A stretch of DNA of 15,135 nucleotides from the NCBI GenBank assembly GCA_903823545.1, contig CAIJTL010000462.1:1-15135 (forward strand), given 5' to 3'. This document shows, piece by piece, positions 7,901-15,028 of this stretch (positions are counted from its first letter, which is position 1; each line of letters begins with the position of its first letter). Both the position numbers and the translations under genes were made by a program. Origin of the DNA: an uncultured Planctomycetaceae bacterium (GTDB lineage Bacteria > Planctomycetota > Planctomycetia > Planctomycetales > Planctomycetaceae). The notes beneath the pieces were generated by a model. It did not search any database. It was given only the letters and a program-made list of their open reading frames with translations, and was not told the DNA's origin.

Positions 7901-10900
7901 CTGTCGGCTCAATTGGATTTCGGTGACGCACCGACCGCCGCTCAATCCGGATTCGCCGCGAGCTACCCGACAACGCTCGCTCAGAACGGAGCACGTCATC
8001 AGATCGGTGGGCCGTCGCTCGGTGGAGTTCCCGACAATGAAACGAACGGTCTGCCGACAGCGACAGCAAGTGGCGACGATTCGCAAAACGTCGCCGACGA
8101 AAACGGCGTTCAAGTGCAATCGCTGTTGCAAGCGGGTGAGTCCGGCTTCGTCTCGGTCAATTTGCAGAGTGCAACAACGGCGAAGCTCGATGCGTGGATC
8201 GATTGGAATCGCGACGGCGATTGGGTGGATGCCGGCGAACAGATTTTCGCGAGTAAGACGATTACGTCCGGTGACAATTCGCTGACGTTCGCCGTCCCTG
8301 GCAGCTCGTTGAGCGGTACAACGTTCGCCCGATTCCGAGTCAGCACGTCAGGCGGACTCGCGCCGACAGGGCTCGCCGCTGACGGTGAGGTTGAAGACTA
8401 CTCCGTCTCCGTCAAAGCCGCGCGGACGAATCTCGCACCGGCCAACTTGCTGATTTATTACAGCTATCCGTCGCTCATCAACGGCGCGAACGGCGATATC
8501 CCGACGGCGGCGGCAGCGTTCGGCAACTACGACATCGTCGTGCTTGGCGACGGTCTCGAAACGCCGTCGCATCCCGATTCGGCGAACACCGGCCTCATCA
8601 TGCAGAGTGCGGCGACTGCGAACACGCGGTTCTTCGCTTATGTCGATGTCGGAATCTCAACACAGAATCTGACGTTGAACGAGATTGAAACTCATATCAG
8701 CAATTGGAAGTCGCTCGGAGCGGACGGCATCTTCTTCGATGATTTCGGCTACGACTTCGGCACGACACGCGGTCGGCAGAATGCGGTGGTCGATTACGCG
8801 CACTCGCTCGGTCTGCCGGTGATCGCGAATGGCTTCTTTGTGGACGACGTCTTTTCGAGCGCCGTCGATGCGAGCTTCAACGCAAGTGGAATCGCAACGC
8901 GGCTGACGGCAGCGGACTTCTATCTCTACGAGAGTTATCAGATTCAAGAAGGGAGCACGGTCAGTAGCTCAACGTGGCGGACGAAGGCTGATGCACTCGC
9001 TGCGTACCGCGCGAGCTTGGGGACGCAAGTGCTCGCCGTGACGACGAACGACTCGGACAACACTTTCAGCCAAACTCAGTTTGATTACGGTTGGCATTCG
9101 GCAGTGCTCGACGGCTATCAGGGCTACGGTTGGGGCGAGTACGAATTCAGTTCTTCCGGCGTCAGTGACGCGAGCGCTCCGTTCCGTACGCGGCCGACGA
9201 CGAATGTCGGCTCGAGTTACGCATCAAGCGTCTCAACTTTCGGCAATGCGTTCCGCAGAACGACGAACCTCGGAACCGTCACCGTTGATCCGAGCGTGCC
9301 GAGTGCAACCTTTGGAATCGTGTCCCCTGACATCGTGATGAACTCCGTCACCGCGAACGGCAAGAATACGCTGACCGTGAGCTACGAAATTCAAAACACC
9401 GCCATCACAGGCCCCTTGACCCTGCGATTCGTGCAGTCGGCGGACGCGGTCTTCAGCGGTGCCGACACGCTGCTGAGTAACGTCACGATCAGCGCTGCCG
9501 CTGACTTGACCGTCGGCACTCACACGAAGACGTTCACGATCGGCACAGCCGCGGGACAAGTGAAGTTGCCCGGTGCCGGAGCGACCGAGACAACGACCGA
9601 CTATTTCATCCTCGCCGTTGCCGATCCGACAAACTCGATTACTGAAGCAGACAGCGATCCGCTTCACGAGGACAACACCGTCTCGTTCGTCGGTGCGTAC
9701 TCGACGACGACCACGATTCTCATTCATGGCGGAGCAGCAAATGACACCGTCACGCTGACGTATCCGACGACCTCGTCTGGCAACGTGACGATCGCTCTGA
9801 GTGGTTCGCTGAATGTGAGCTACTCAATCGCCTACGGTTCGACCGCCTCGTTTCGTTTGCGGACTCAAGCGGGTGATGACACCGTGAGCGTCATCACATC
9901 GAGCTTGACGGCTCGGCCGATGTTGCAACTTGGCGGCGACGGCAACGACGTGCTGGTTGGTGCTGGCGGTGCCGACACGCTCAACGGCGGAGCGGGTGAC
10001 GACACACTCAGCGGCAAGCTCGGCAACGATTCGCTCAACGGCGGCAGCAGTTCGAACACGTTGAGCGAATCGGCGAACGCCAACTTCGTGCTGACGAATA
10101 CTTCGCTGACTGGAGTCGGCACCGATGTGCTGTCGAATCTGCAAATCGCAAACCTCACCGGCGGAGCGAGTGCGAACACATTCACCGTCAGCAGTTGGAC
10201 TGGCACCGGCAGTCTTGTTGGCGGTGGCAGTGCGGGCGATACCGTCGTCATCAGCAAGAACGCCAACCTCACGTTGCTCGCTTCATCTCTGCAAGCGAGC
10301 GATGGTTTGAATCTGTTGCTGACCGGTTTGACGAAAGCCACTCTCACCGGTGGCTCATCAAATAACTCGATCACCGTCGGTCACTGGCTCGGAACAGCCA
10401 CCCTCAACGGGGGTAGCGGGACCGACACACTGTTCGTGACGCACGATGCCGACATGACGCTGACCAACACGTCGCTCATCGCGACCGGCTTCGGAACGCT
10501 CACGCTCAGCGCGATCGAAAAGGCGAACCTCACCGGTGGCGATTCCAACAACATGCTCCGAGCGAACGGCTTCAGCGCTGGCTCGGTCACGCTCAACGGT
10601 GGTAACGGTGACGACGTGCTGATTGGCGGAACAAAGAACGACATCCTCAACGGCGGAGCGGGGCGCGACATCCTCATCGGCAGCGCCGGAGCCGACACGC
10701 TCAACGGTGCCTCCGAAGACGACATCCTCATCGGCGGCAACAGCTCGCTCAGCACGAACGTCGCGTCGCTGGCCGCGATCCGTAACGAATGGACCAGCGG
10801 AAACAGCTACGCCACGAGAGTTGCCAATCTGACCAATGGCGGTGGCCTCAACGGATCGATCAAGCTCAACAGCTCGACGATTACGAACGACTCATCCGCA

Positions 10901-11008
10901 GCCGACAGCCTCACAGGAAGTTCTGAACTCGATCGGTTCTTCCAATCGGCCAACGACATTCTGGTGGATTTCAATGCAGGATTAGGCGAACTCAAGACGA
11001 CGATTTGA
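4964..11008 (+). CDS. Giant secreted multidomain protein: metalloprotease, propeller, GH114-like barrel, RTX repeats
   Basis: A 2014-residue extracellular protein. Domains in order: Arg/Lys-rich N-terminus with the planctomycete motif ELEPRELL (34-41); a zincin metalloprotease (about 55-290) with HELGHNAGAPH at 200-210 (His200, Glu201, His204, His210) and a Met-turn DIMGGG at Met241, gametolysin-like; a PKD domain (399-483, WDFGDG at 437); seven propeller-like repeats (500-881); a cadherin/Big-like domain (889-980, LTNDVSP); a GEVEDY domain (984-1150, motif at 1141-1146); a GH114-like TIM barrel (1160-1412, with YVDVG and GIFFDD, Asp1228, Asp1259, Asp1260); a CARDB-like domain (1442-1575); RTX calcium-binding repeats (1656-1694 and about 1879-1926); three 61-residue repeats (1707-1889); and a tail with EWTSGNSYATR and LDRFF. 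I chose ATG 4964 (AGAGG 6 bases upstream); TTG at 4880 is an in-frame alternative adding 28 residues. The protein likely acts outside the cell on proteins or polysaccharides; the true substrates are unknown. Confidence 0.9.
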   Translation: MRKFGCRPFWSRWWNKKPSAVRRKCGVVMSEVMELEPRELLTGNSFLPSNPDVARNNGPQSHLVVRANFQNAALDATAFSDANIRAAMSSVNDFHVRQSFGKLSFPDNQLTIEPTTITLPFTKSQIENAGASGAPADPNDAIHDAAQSQLTSLGYNLANFKHITVIFPDVSGRIGYAGLAQVPGQRLWMNGNIDATVWAHELGHNAGAPHVGYFDPANPNVAIQDANQMTFNEGGTGLDIMGGGGMSPSGDFFVMRKAQYGWLSDTQVVDVTTSGTYRLNANDEGSTQAGRVYGLRIARNAGQEYWLEYRVRTDDPFLDNGAVVTVRTLNGSDDIGLIDTTPNSRPGDFSDDRVDAPISVGRSFADTTAQLHITPILRHDEAGNNYIDIVVNRGDFSNNAPPTGTMSAGSNSPAVAQSVNFTGTAQDDDNDTLLTQWDFGDGTTVVNSLSTSHTWAAAGEYVVRFTISDLKGGIAEYAQVVHVGQPSLEIAPQTALDGLVNTFTTGDQTDVVVASNQGTQSVIAWTSAGQDGSGNGVYARRYVNGVASGAVFLVNTTTTGDQEEPTVAMDSSGNFVIAWSGRGSSDTNDNIYFQRFNASGTKLGSETIVNTFTSGNQLNPSIAMNRTNGNYVVMWASNFSDDDVHFRQFNADGTAVTVSEQDIPGGRHFSSTSIAMADDGSFVAVWNNDSGKEGLTDNSGLGVFARRYNADGSAATAVFQVNTTIASDQDLPDIAFDSNGTYTIVWESTGQDGDGGGIVMRNFSATNVGGSEIIANATTASEQNEPHIAIDSANRRIVTWRIGPSNTISGGGPPSAGDLGHRAFNASGQPLTSETTTNVLTNYFSGVDVAALSTPGGYVAAVADRANATGVDVRAKFFALNQPVSTTADFLATAMNTATSSSVLTNDVSPTSSWSALSIASPPSSGTAVVQDNGTPNDVSDDKILFTPATDFRGTISFTYLATSSLGTSGVGVITVAVGLSAQLDFGDAPTAAQSGFAASYPTTLAQNGARHQIGGPSLGGVPDNETNGLPTATASGDDSQNVADENGVQVQSLLQAGESGFVSVNLQSATTAKLDAWIDWNRDGDWVDAGEQIFASKTITSGDNSLTFAVPGSSLSGTTFARFRVSTSGGLAPTGLAADGEVEDYSVSVKAARTNLAPANLLIYYSYPSLINGANGDIPTAAAAFGNYDIVVLGDGLETPSHPDSANTGLIMQSAATANTRFFAYVDVGISTQNLTLNEIETHISNWKSLGADGIFFDDFGYDFGTTRGRQNAVVDYAHSLGLPVIANGFFVDDVFSSAVDASFNASGIATRLTAADFYLYESYQIQEGSTVSSSTWRTKADALAAYRASLGTQVLAVTTNDSDNTFSQTQFDYGWHSAVLDGYQGYGWGEYEFSSSGVSDASAPFRTRPTTNVGSSYASSVSTFGNAFRRTTNLGTVTVDPSVPSATFGIVSPDIVMNSVTANGKNTLTVSYEIQNTAITGPLTLRFVQSADAVFSGADTLLSNVTISAAADLTVGTHTKTFTIGTAAGQVKLPGAGATETTTDYFILAVADPTNSITEADSDPLHEDNTVSFVGAYSTTTTILIHGGAANDTVTLTYPTTSSGNVTIALSGSLNVSYSIAYGSTASFRLRTQAGDDTVSVITSSLTARPMLQLGGDGNDVLVGAGGADTLNGGAGDDTLSGKLGNDSLNGGSSSNTLSESANANFVLTNTSLTGVGTDVLSNLQIANLTGGASANTFTVSSWTGTGSLVGGGSAGDTVVISKNANLTLLASSLQASDGLNLLLTGLTKATLTGGSSNNSITVGHWLGTATLNGGSGTDTLFVTHDADMTLTNTSLIATGFGTLTLSAIEKANLTGGDSNNMLRANGFSAGSVTLNGGNGDDVLIGGTKNDILNGGAGRDILIGSAGADTLNGASEDDILIGGNSSLSTNVASLAAIRNEWTSGNSYATRVANLTNGGGLNGSIKLNSSTITNDSSAADSLTGSSELDRFFQSANDILVDFNAGLGELKTTI
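6461..7608 (+). repeat. Seven protein repeats of 54-62 residues, probable seven-bladed beta-propeller
   Basis: Within the giant gene, repeats begin at residues 500, 554, 609, 664, 721, 775 and 837. The shared pattern is VNTxTxxDQxxPxIAxDxxGxxVIxW, a Gly/Asp-rich turn, then VxxRxFNAxG. The last copies are the most divergent. A count of seven fits a closed seven-bladed propeller; that fold is inferred from the count and the strand pattern. Confidence 0.6.
9929..10045 (+). repeat. Hemolysin-type (RTX) calcium-binding repeats, first block
   Basis: Residues 1656-1694 of the giant protein hold four nonapeptide units of the type GGxGxDxLx (GGDGNDVLV, GAGGADTLN, GGAGDDTLS, then a variant). Such units form a calcium-binding beta-roll outside the cell. 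A second block follows at about 10598-10740. Confidence 0.85.
10082..10630 (+). repeat. Three tandem 61-62 residue repeats
   Basis: Units start at 10082, 10265 and 10451 (residues 1707, 1768 and 1830). Shared features are a start like LTNTSL, a central KANLTGG or KATLTGG stretch followed by SNN, and an end like ATLNGGSGTDTLFV. They lie between the two RTX blocks, so each may be an RTX-derived beta-solenoid turn spaced by an extra sheet. Confidence 0.75.
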
Positions 11009-11014
11009 CCGTTG

Positions 11015-11040
11015 GGTCACAGCGTTTTCTCCGCATGACC
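11015..11040. terminator. Possible weak bidirectional hairpin between convergent genes
   Basis: The 31-base gap between two convergent stop codons can fold with GGTCA (11015-11019) against TGACC (11036-11040) and an inner GCG/CGC stem, loop TTTTCTC. The stem is short and interrupted and no T-tract follows, so termination here is only possible, not shown. Confidence 0.25.
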
Positions 11041-13568
11041 TACTTGATCGCCGACAAGCCGCTACACAGGCCACGGAAGATGGCGATTTTTTCGGTCGGA
11101 GAGAGTCCGCTGGAACGGTACTTTTTCCAGAGAGGCTCCACTGCATTGATGTCGCGAGTGGCGAGCGAAGCAGCCAACTCATAGCCCTCTTCTCGCCAGA
11201 TTCTGTCGGTGAAGGCGGCGACGAATTCAAAAGACTTGTCCGATTTGGATGGAGGCTCTTGTCGGCTCAAGAGACGCATCGCCCAGAGTAGCGGCCAGTC
11301 GGTGTCTTCCGTTGACGTTTTCTGCCCATCTCCTTTCGCTGGCTGATAGCTCCCCAATCGACGGGCAACAGCAGCGACATCCCCTTTGCTCCACGATTCA
11401 GCGGTCTCGCGTTCGATCGCCTCGCGAGCATCACTGAAGTCACCATTTGTCGCGGCTGTCTCGCACAATCTCGCTTGGTTGTCTTGTCCAGCCGCTCGCA
11501 AGCGGCGACCTAAGCGAACGGACAAGTTGGTCTTCAAGAAGTCTTCGCGAGTCTCTTCAGGAGTCGCCTCAGCGGAGTTCGCTGTTGCTTCGGACCAAAC
11601 CGCTTCGACGAGAGACCACTCCACCGCAGACTTCAGAATCTCTGTTTGCAAAGTGAAGCGAGAGATTGCACCGTCGAGCGCAAGCCGACACTTGGCTCGA
11701 TATTGATTGAGCGCTTGGCGAACTTGATCTTCGGTCTTCAGGTCCAGAGCCTTCTTGAGCTGCGCTTTGATTTCATTCGCATCGTTGGCAATCGCATCGA
11801 AGCGACTTTGAGCCGCCGCCGTGGAAGGGGCGTGACCTCGCAGATATTGAAGTGCGTCGGTCAGCGTTTGACCGGCCGCCTCCGTTTGACCGAGAGTCGC
11901 TTGAGCACGGACGACTTCAACAGCGGCGATCGCGTTCAAGCGTGGTTGCAAAGCATCTGGCAATTCGAGCTTCATCATTTGCTTCATGTCCGGCAACACA
12001 AAGTTGGCGGGAACCGAGATCGACTTGAGGGCAGTGGCCGCTAATGAAACGGCTCGTACCGCAGCTTCTTTTTGCTTCGCTGCGGCTCTCGCTGTTGCGG
12101 TGCGGGCCCAAACGCGAGCCTGCAACGAAGGAGACTCATCACGAACAGCCGCCGTGATCTGATCGTCGTTCTCTTTCGCGTTTGACTTCGGTGCGGCGAC
12201 GAGCGCGTCACCCCAAGCGGCGAAACAGTCGGCTCGCGTTTCAGCATCCGGGGCGAGTTTTGCCCAAGCCAATGCCTTATCGGCATGACCTCGAAGAACC
12301 AACGTCGTGGTCGTGACGACCCATTGCGGAGACTTCCACGGAATTACCGGAAGTGATGAAGCGGCCTCATCAAGGTTAAATGTTTGCAACAAGTGAGCTC
12401 GTCGCAACACGGCTGACAACGTTCCGCTTGAGCCAGCCGGCAGCGAGTTCTTCTGCATCAGGCTTTGAGCCTCTTCGGTCTGTCCTTGAGCGAACTGCAA
12501 CGCGGCCAGATCAGTCGTTACCTCAAACGTAAACCGACCAAAATCGGGGAGTTCGCTGACGGCCGTTGCCGCCTCATTGAGTGCGGCCTTGGCAGCTTCT
12601 CCGTTTCCGGCGGCCAACTCTTGCCACGAAATCTGCGCGAGCGGGATCTCTCGGTGAAATCGAAGTTGCTTCGGCTCCAATTTCACGAGTTGTTCGATGT
12701 TCTCTTTCGCGAGCTTCAGGTCTCCCGCTTCCACGCAGGCTTCAGCGGTTAAACGTCGGCAGTAATGTTTGCTGCGGTTGTTTTCGGAGACGCGCGAGAC
12801 ATCGACCATCATCGGCAGGATCTGTGCTCGCAATTCGGCGGCTCGTTCTTTGGCCGGCTTTTCGACCTTCGTGTTGGCCTTCTCTTTTTCTTCAGCCGCC
12901 GGATCAACCTTAGCGACGTCGATCGGAGCGACATTGTTCGGTGTGGGAGGTGGTAGCGGCGCGGGTTTGATGTTTGCAGCGGGATCATTGAGTACGAAGA
13001 ACCAAACGCTTCCAGCCGCGACAGCCACCATGCTGACGGCAGCCATGATCATGACGCCGTTCGATTTCTTCACTTCTGGTGCCGCTTGTGGCATTGGTGA
13101 AGCATTCGCCGCACCTTCCGCTTTCGGAGAGGTGAAGATCGGTAGCGGGCATTTCTCGTTGCAGCACTTCACCTCTTTGCCAGCGGTATCTGGACCGGCA
13201 AAGCCTTGAGTCTCGCACATCGGACAGACTAGCCGAGTTGTCTTTCCCTTCGCGGGTCGCGGGGACAATGCGATCGCTCGACTGGCCGATGCCGCACCGA
13301 CTCCAAACGGATCGTCGTCATCGCTGCTGGCCTTCGGTGCGTCAGCCGATCCGGATTTCGCAGCCGCTTTGATCGGTTTGTTGGCCGGAGCCGGAGTTGC
13401 TGGTGCGGCGGCTGAAGAACTCGCTTTGGGGGCCGCCGGTTTCGAAGCTGGCTTCGGTGGCGGTGCCTTACCGGGCTTCCCGCCCTTCATCGAAGCACCA
13501 CAAAACGGACAAAACTCGGCGTCATCGTCGAGCACCGATTGTTTGCACCCAGGACATGTCGGAAGCAT
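11040..13568 (-). CDS. Zinc-ribbon, single-TM protein with long helical (TPR-like) C-terminal region
   Basis: An 842-residue protein of unknown function. Residues 5-23 form a zinc ribbon (CPGC, then CPFC: Cys5, Cys8, Cys20, Cys23). Residues 30-105 are an Ala/Pro/Lys-rich linker. A second cysteine cluster (Cys115, Cys118, Cys135/136, Cys140) may bind another metal. One transmembrane helix spans about 171-193, preceded by a Lys pair, so the zinc part is predicted inside and the rest outside the cytoplasm. After a Pro-rich stretch, about 600 residues are Ala/Glu/Leu-rich amphipathic helices such as EEAQSLM and KEAAVRAVSLAATALKS, consistent with degenerate tetratricopeptide-type repeats and a scaffold role. 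I chose ATG 13568 because it begins MLPTCPGC at the ribbon; TTG 13583 is the in-frame alternative. There is no obvious ribosome site. It is convergent with the giant gene and has no operon partner in view. Confidence 0.8.
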   Translation of the reverse strand: MLPTCPGCKQSVLDDDAEFCPFCGASMKGGKPGKAPPPKPASKPAAPKASSSAAAPATPAPANKPIKAAAKSGSADAPKASSDDDDPFGVGAASASRAIALSPRPAKGKTTRLVCPMCETQGFAGPDTAGKEVKCCNEKCPLPIFTSPKAEGAANASPMPQAAPEVKKSNGVMIMAAVSMVAVAAGSVWFFVLNDPAANIKPAPLPPPTPNNVAPIDVAKVDPAAEEKEKANTKVEKPAKERAAELRAQILPMMVDVSRVSENNRSKHYCRRLTAEACVEAGDLKLAKENIEQLVKLEPKQLRFHREIPLAQISWQELAAGNGEAAKAALNEAATAVSELPDFGRFTFEVTTDLAALQFAQGQTEEAQSLMQKNSLPAGSSGTLSAVLRRAHLLQTFNLDEAASSLPVIPWKSPQWVVTTTTLVLRGHADKALAWAKLAPDAETRADCFAAWGDALVAAPKSNAKENDDQITAAVRDESPSLQARVWARTATARAAAKQKEAAVRAVSLAATALKSISVPANFVLPDMKQMMKLELPDALQPRLNAIAAVEVVRAQATLGQTEAAGQTLTDALQYLRGHAPSTAAAQSRFDAIANDANEIKAQLKKALDLKTEDQVRQALNQYRAKCRLALDGAISRFTLQTEILKSAVEWSLVEAVWSEATANSAEATPEETREDFLKTNLSVRLGRRLRAAGQDNQARLCETAATNGDFSDAREAIERETAESWSKGDVAAVARRLGSYQPAKGDGQKTSTEDTDWPLLWAMRLLSRQEPPSKSDKSFEFVAAFTDRIWREEGYELAASLATRDINAVEPLWKKYRSSGLSPTEKIAIFRGLCSGLSAIK

Positions 13569-13669
13569 GAGCGTTTCGTTCAAATTAAGGGATGATGTGG
13601 GACGTCGCAGTCAGGATAACAGGCGATGCCGAATGGCTGTAGTCGAGCTAGGCACTGTCCCGCAAATCC

Positions 13670-13732
13670 GTAGGGCGGGCACTCTTGCCCGTCGAGTCAC
13701 CGTAAAGCGACGGGCAAGAGTGCCCGTCCTAC
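13670..13732. repeat. REP/BIME-like palindromic element, copy B
   Basis: Two 25-base inverted arms, 13670-13694 (starting GTAGGGCGGGCACTC) and 13708-13732 (ending GTGCCCGTCCTAC), pair in 24 of 25 positions around a 13-base loop. The right arm is identical to 3845-3869 of copy A; the loop differs. GTAG marks the outer foot of each unit. It lies about 100 bases upstream of the zinc-ribbon gene, outside any gene. Confidence 0.92.
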
Positions 13733-13894
13733 ATGTTTGAGGCGCGCTGTTCGTTTCATGGCCAGATTGGACAGAGTTGTTGTCGCAATCGTTCCATTCT
13801 TCTTTCTGTCTTCATTCTCCTGCCAATCTCTCTGCTCACGTCTGAACTCTCTTCGGCAACTCGTCGCTTTCTTCGGGCGAAGATATCGTGACAA

Positions 13895-13933
13895 TGTGGC
13901 ACAACAGATCGCACGCGAGCCGCGTGCGCCACA
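13895..13933. repeat. Compound hairpin upstream of the Uma2-like gene
   Basis: GCACGCG (13911-13917) pairs exactly with CGCGTGC (13921-13927) around the loop AGC, and an outer stem TGTGGC (13895-13900) pairs with GCCACA (13928-13933), leaving a one-sided 10-base bulge. It ends 31 bases before the Uma2 start codon. It could be an RNA structure in the leader, a decayed mobile repeat, or an attenuator; there is no T-tract. Confidence 0.5.
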
Positions 13934-13964
13934 AACTCAATCAACTTGCTTACTGGTTCGTCCC

Positions 13965-14573
13965 ATGATTGATACCGCATTGCTCACTGCCGAAACGTTT
14001 CTCGATTCGCTTTACGATCTGCCGGATGGTGGGCAGTGGGTGGAGTTGATTCGGGGACGCGTCGAGACTTTGTCACCGCCTGAAGAAGATCACCGAATCG
14101 TCGTGTTGAACTTGTCGAAGGTTCTTGCGGAGTACATGAATCGAAACACTGAAGGTTATCCCTGCTTCGATCTTGGTCTGGTCGTCGGACGCAATCCAGA
14201 CACGGTTCGATTTCCTGCCGTGAGCTATTTCCTCGGCGGAGAGATGTTTGGCGAATCCGATCAGACCATCACAGAAAATCGTCCCGCGTTGGTGATTGAG
14301 TTGTTGTCATCGAACGATCGACGCCGAACGCTCAATGATCGCATTCACGATTACACGCTGGCCGGAATCGCGGTGATGTGGTTCGTCGATCCGATTGACA
14401 AAGTGGTCCACATCATCCGTCCCGGCTATCCGAACAAGACTGTTCGAGAAGACGAAGCTCTGTGCGGAAGCCTTGCTTGGCAGCACAAAGCCTCCGGCCT
14501 TTCGATCCTGCCAGAGTTCCGCATCAGCGTGGCGGATTTGTTCGCAGTGCCGGAGTCATGGGAGAAGTCGTAG
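13965..14573 (+). CDS. Uma2 family (DUF820) protein, PD-(D/E)xK nuclease fold with altered active site
   Basis: A 202-residue protein of the usual Uma2 length. Family marks are the N-terminal helix with a short acidic loop (LPDGGQWVELIRGRVETLSPP, residues about 19-39), DHRIVVLNLSKVLAEYM (42-58), RPALVIELLSSND (106-118) and IHDYTLAGIAVMWFVDP (127-143). The strand that normally reads VRxPDV reads VRFPAV, so Ala85 replaces the usual catalytic Asp. Glu112 of the second strand is kept. The lysine usually found shortly before the YxxAG stretch is Arg126. This suggests a catalytically weak or dead copy. Uma2 proteins are very numerous in planctomycetes and cyanobacteria and their role is not settled. 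The start at ATG 13965 fits the family N-terminus; no ribosome site is seen. The next gene begins 55 bases downstream on the same strand. Confidence 0.88.
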   Translation: MIDTALLTAETFLDSLYDLPDGGQWVELIRGRVETLSPPEEDHRIVVLNLSKVLAEYMNRNTEGYPCFDLGLVVGRNPDTVRFPAVSYFLGGEMFGESDQTITENRPALVIELLSSNDRRRTLNDRIHDYTLAGIAVMWFVDPIDKVVHIIRPGYPNKTVREDEALCGSLAWQHKASGLSILPEFRISVADLFAVPESWEKS

Positions 14574-14628
14574 AACAACTCTGCTGTATTGATGCTTTCA
14601 GGTTGTCGAATCACAGACTGGAGGCGGT

Positions 14629-15024
14629 GTGTTTACCGTAGAAGTTAAGCAGGTTGATGGTCTGTTGCTTGTACTCGCCATCGATAGCAGCGAGCTTTGG
14701 GCGACACTATCGGGTGGCGGTTTGGTAGCGCATACATCGGCTGCGCTAGACGCTGACGCCCTATCCGACTTTTTCACTGACGCTGCTACCGGAACTCGCG
14801 CGCCGTGGGGACGCTGGGAATACAAGTCGTACATTGAGTCGGTCGTATTGCAAGCTGAACCCGATACGACCGGTGGAGTGCTGCTGACTGTCAATCTGCT
14901 GACAGCATCGTCCGACAAGTGCGGTCAGTGCGACTGGGAGGTAAATGGCACACTGCTTGTATCGCTCGCGGACTGGCAGCAGGCTACCGCAGCAATCGTT
15001 GCTGTGTGCAACAATAGGATCTAG
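14629..15024 (+). CDS. Hypothetical protein, 131 residues
   Basis: I do not recognise this protein. It starts at GTG 14629 with GGAGG ending 4 bases before it, a slightly tight but plausible ribosome site. It is acidic and soluble, with alternating beta-type stretches (VDGLLLVLAI, GGVLLTVNLLTA, GTLLVSLADW), Trp64 region PWGRWEYKSYIESV and a CxxC pair (KCGQCDW). No signal peptide or membrane helix is visible. The layout of short beta strands ending in a helix resembles small immunity- or SMI-like and hypothetical single-domain proteins, but nothing decides this. It lies 55 bases after the Uma2-like gene and 4 bases before the next probable start, so it may be in a small operon. Minus-strand frames over the same bases lack comparable start signals. 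Confidence 0.6.
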   Translation: MFTVEVKQVDGLLLVLAIDSSELWATLSGGGLVAHTSAALDADALSDFFTDAATGTRAPWGRWEYKSYIESVVLQAEPDTTGGVLLTVNLLTASSDKCGQCDWEVNGTLLVSLADWQQATAAIVAVCNNRI

Positions 15025-15028
15025 CTCA

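Larger units (their letters stand above)
13569..13964. other. 396-base divergent intergenic region with repeats
   Basis: This region lies between the zinc-ribbon gene and the Uma2-like gene and should hold promoters for both. It contains REP-like copy B (13670-13732) and an imperfect long hairpin (13895-13933). The reading frame of the Uma2 gene stays open back to 13737, but that extension would start just next to the repeat and encodes a hydrophobic, Ser/Phe-rich string unlike any Uma2 N-terminus, so I treat it as noncoding. Confidence 0.5.

Noticed and set aside
13737..13964. N-terminal extension of the Uma2-like gene with a signal-peptide-like hydrophobic run
   Set aside because: Uma2 proteins begin where ATG 13965 begins; the extension starts beside a mobile repeat and lacks a ribosome site.
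14598..14918. Minus-strand open frames over the 131-residue hypothetical gene (also 14761-15066)
   Set aside because: They lack a ribosome site and have low-complexity Ser/Thr-rich products; the plus-strand frame has GGAGG before its start and fits the direction of its neighbours.
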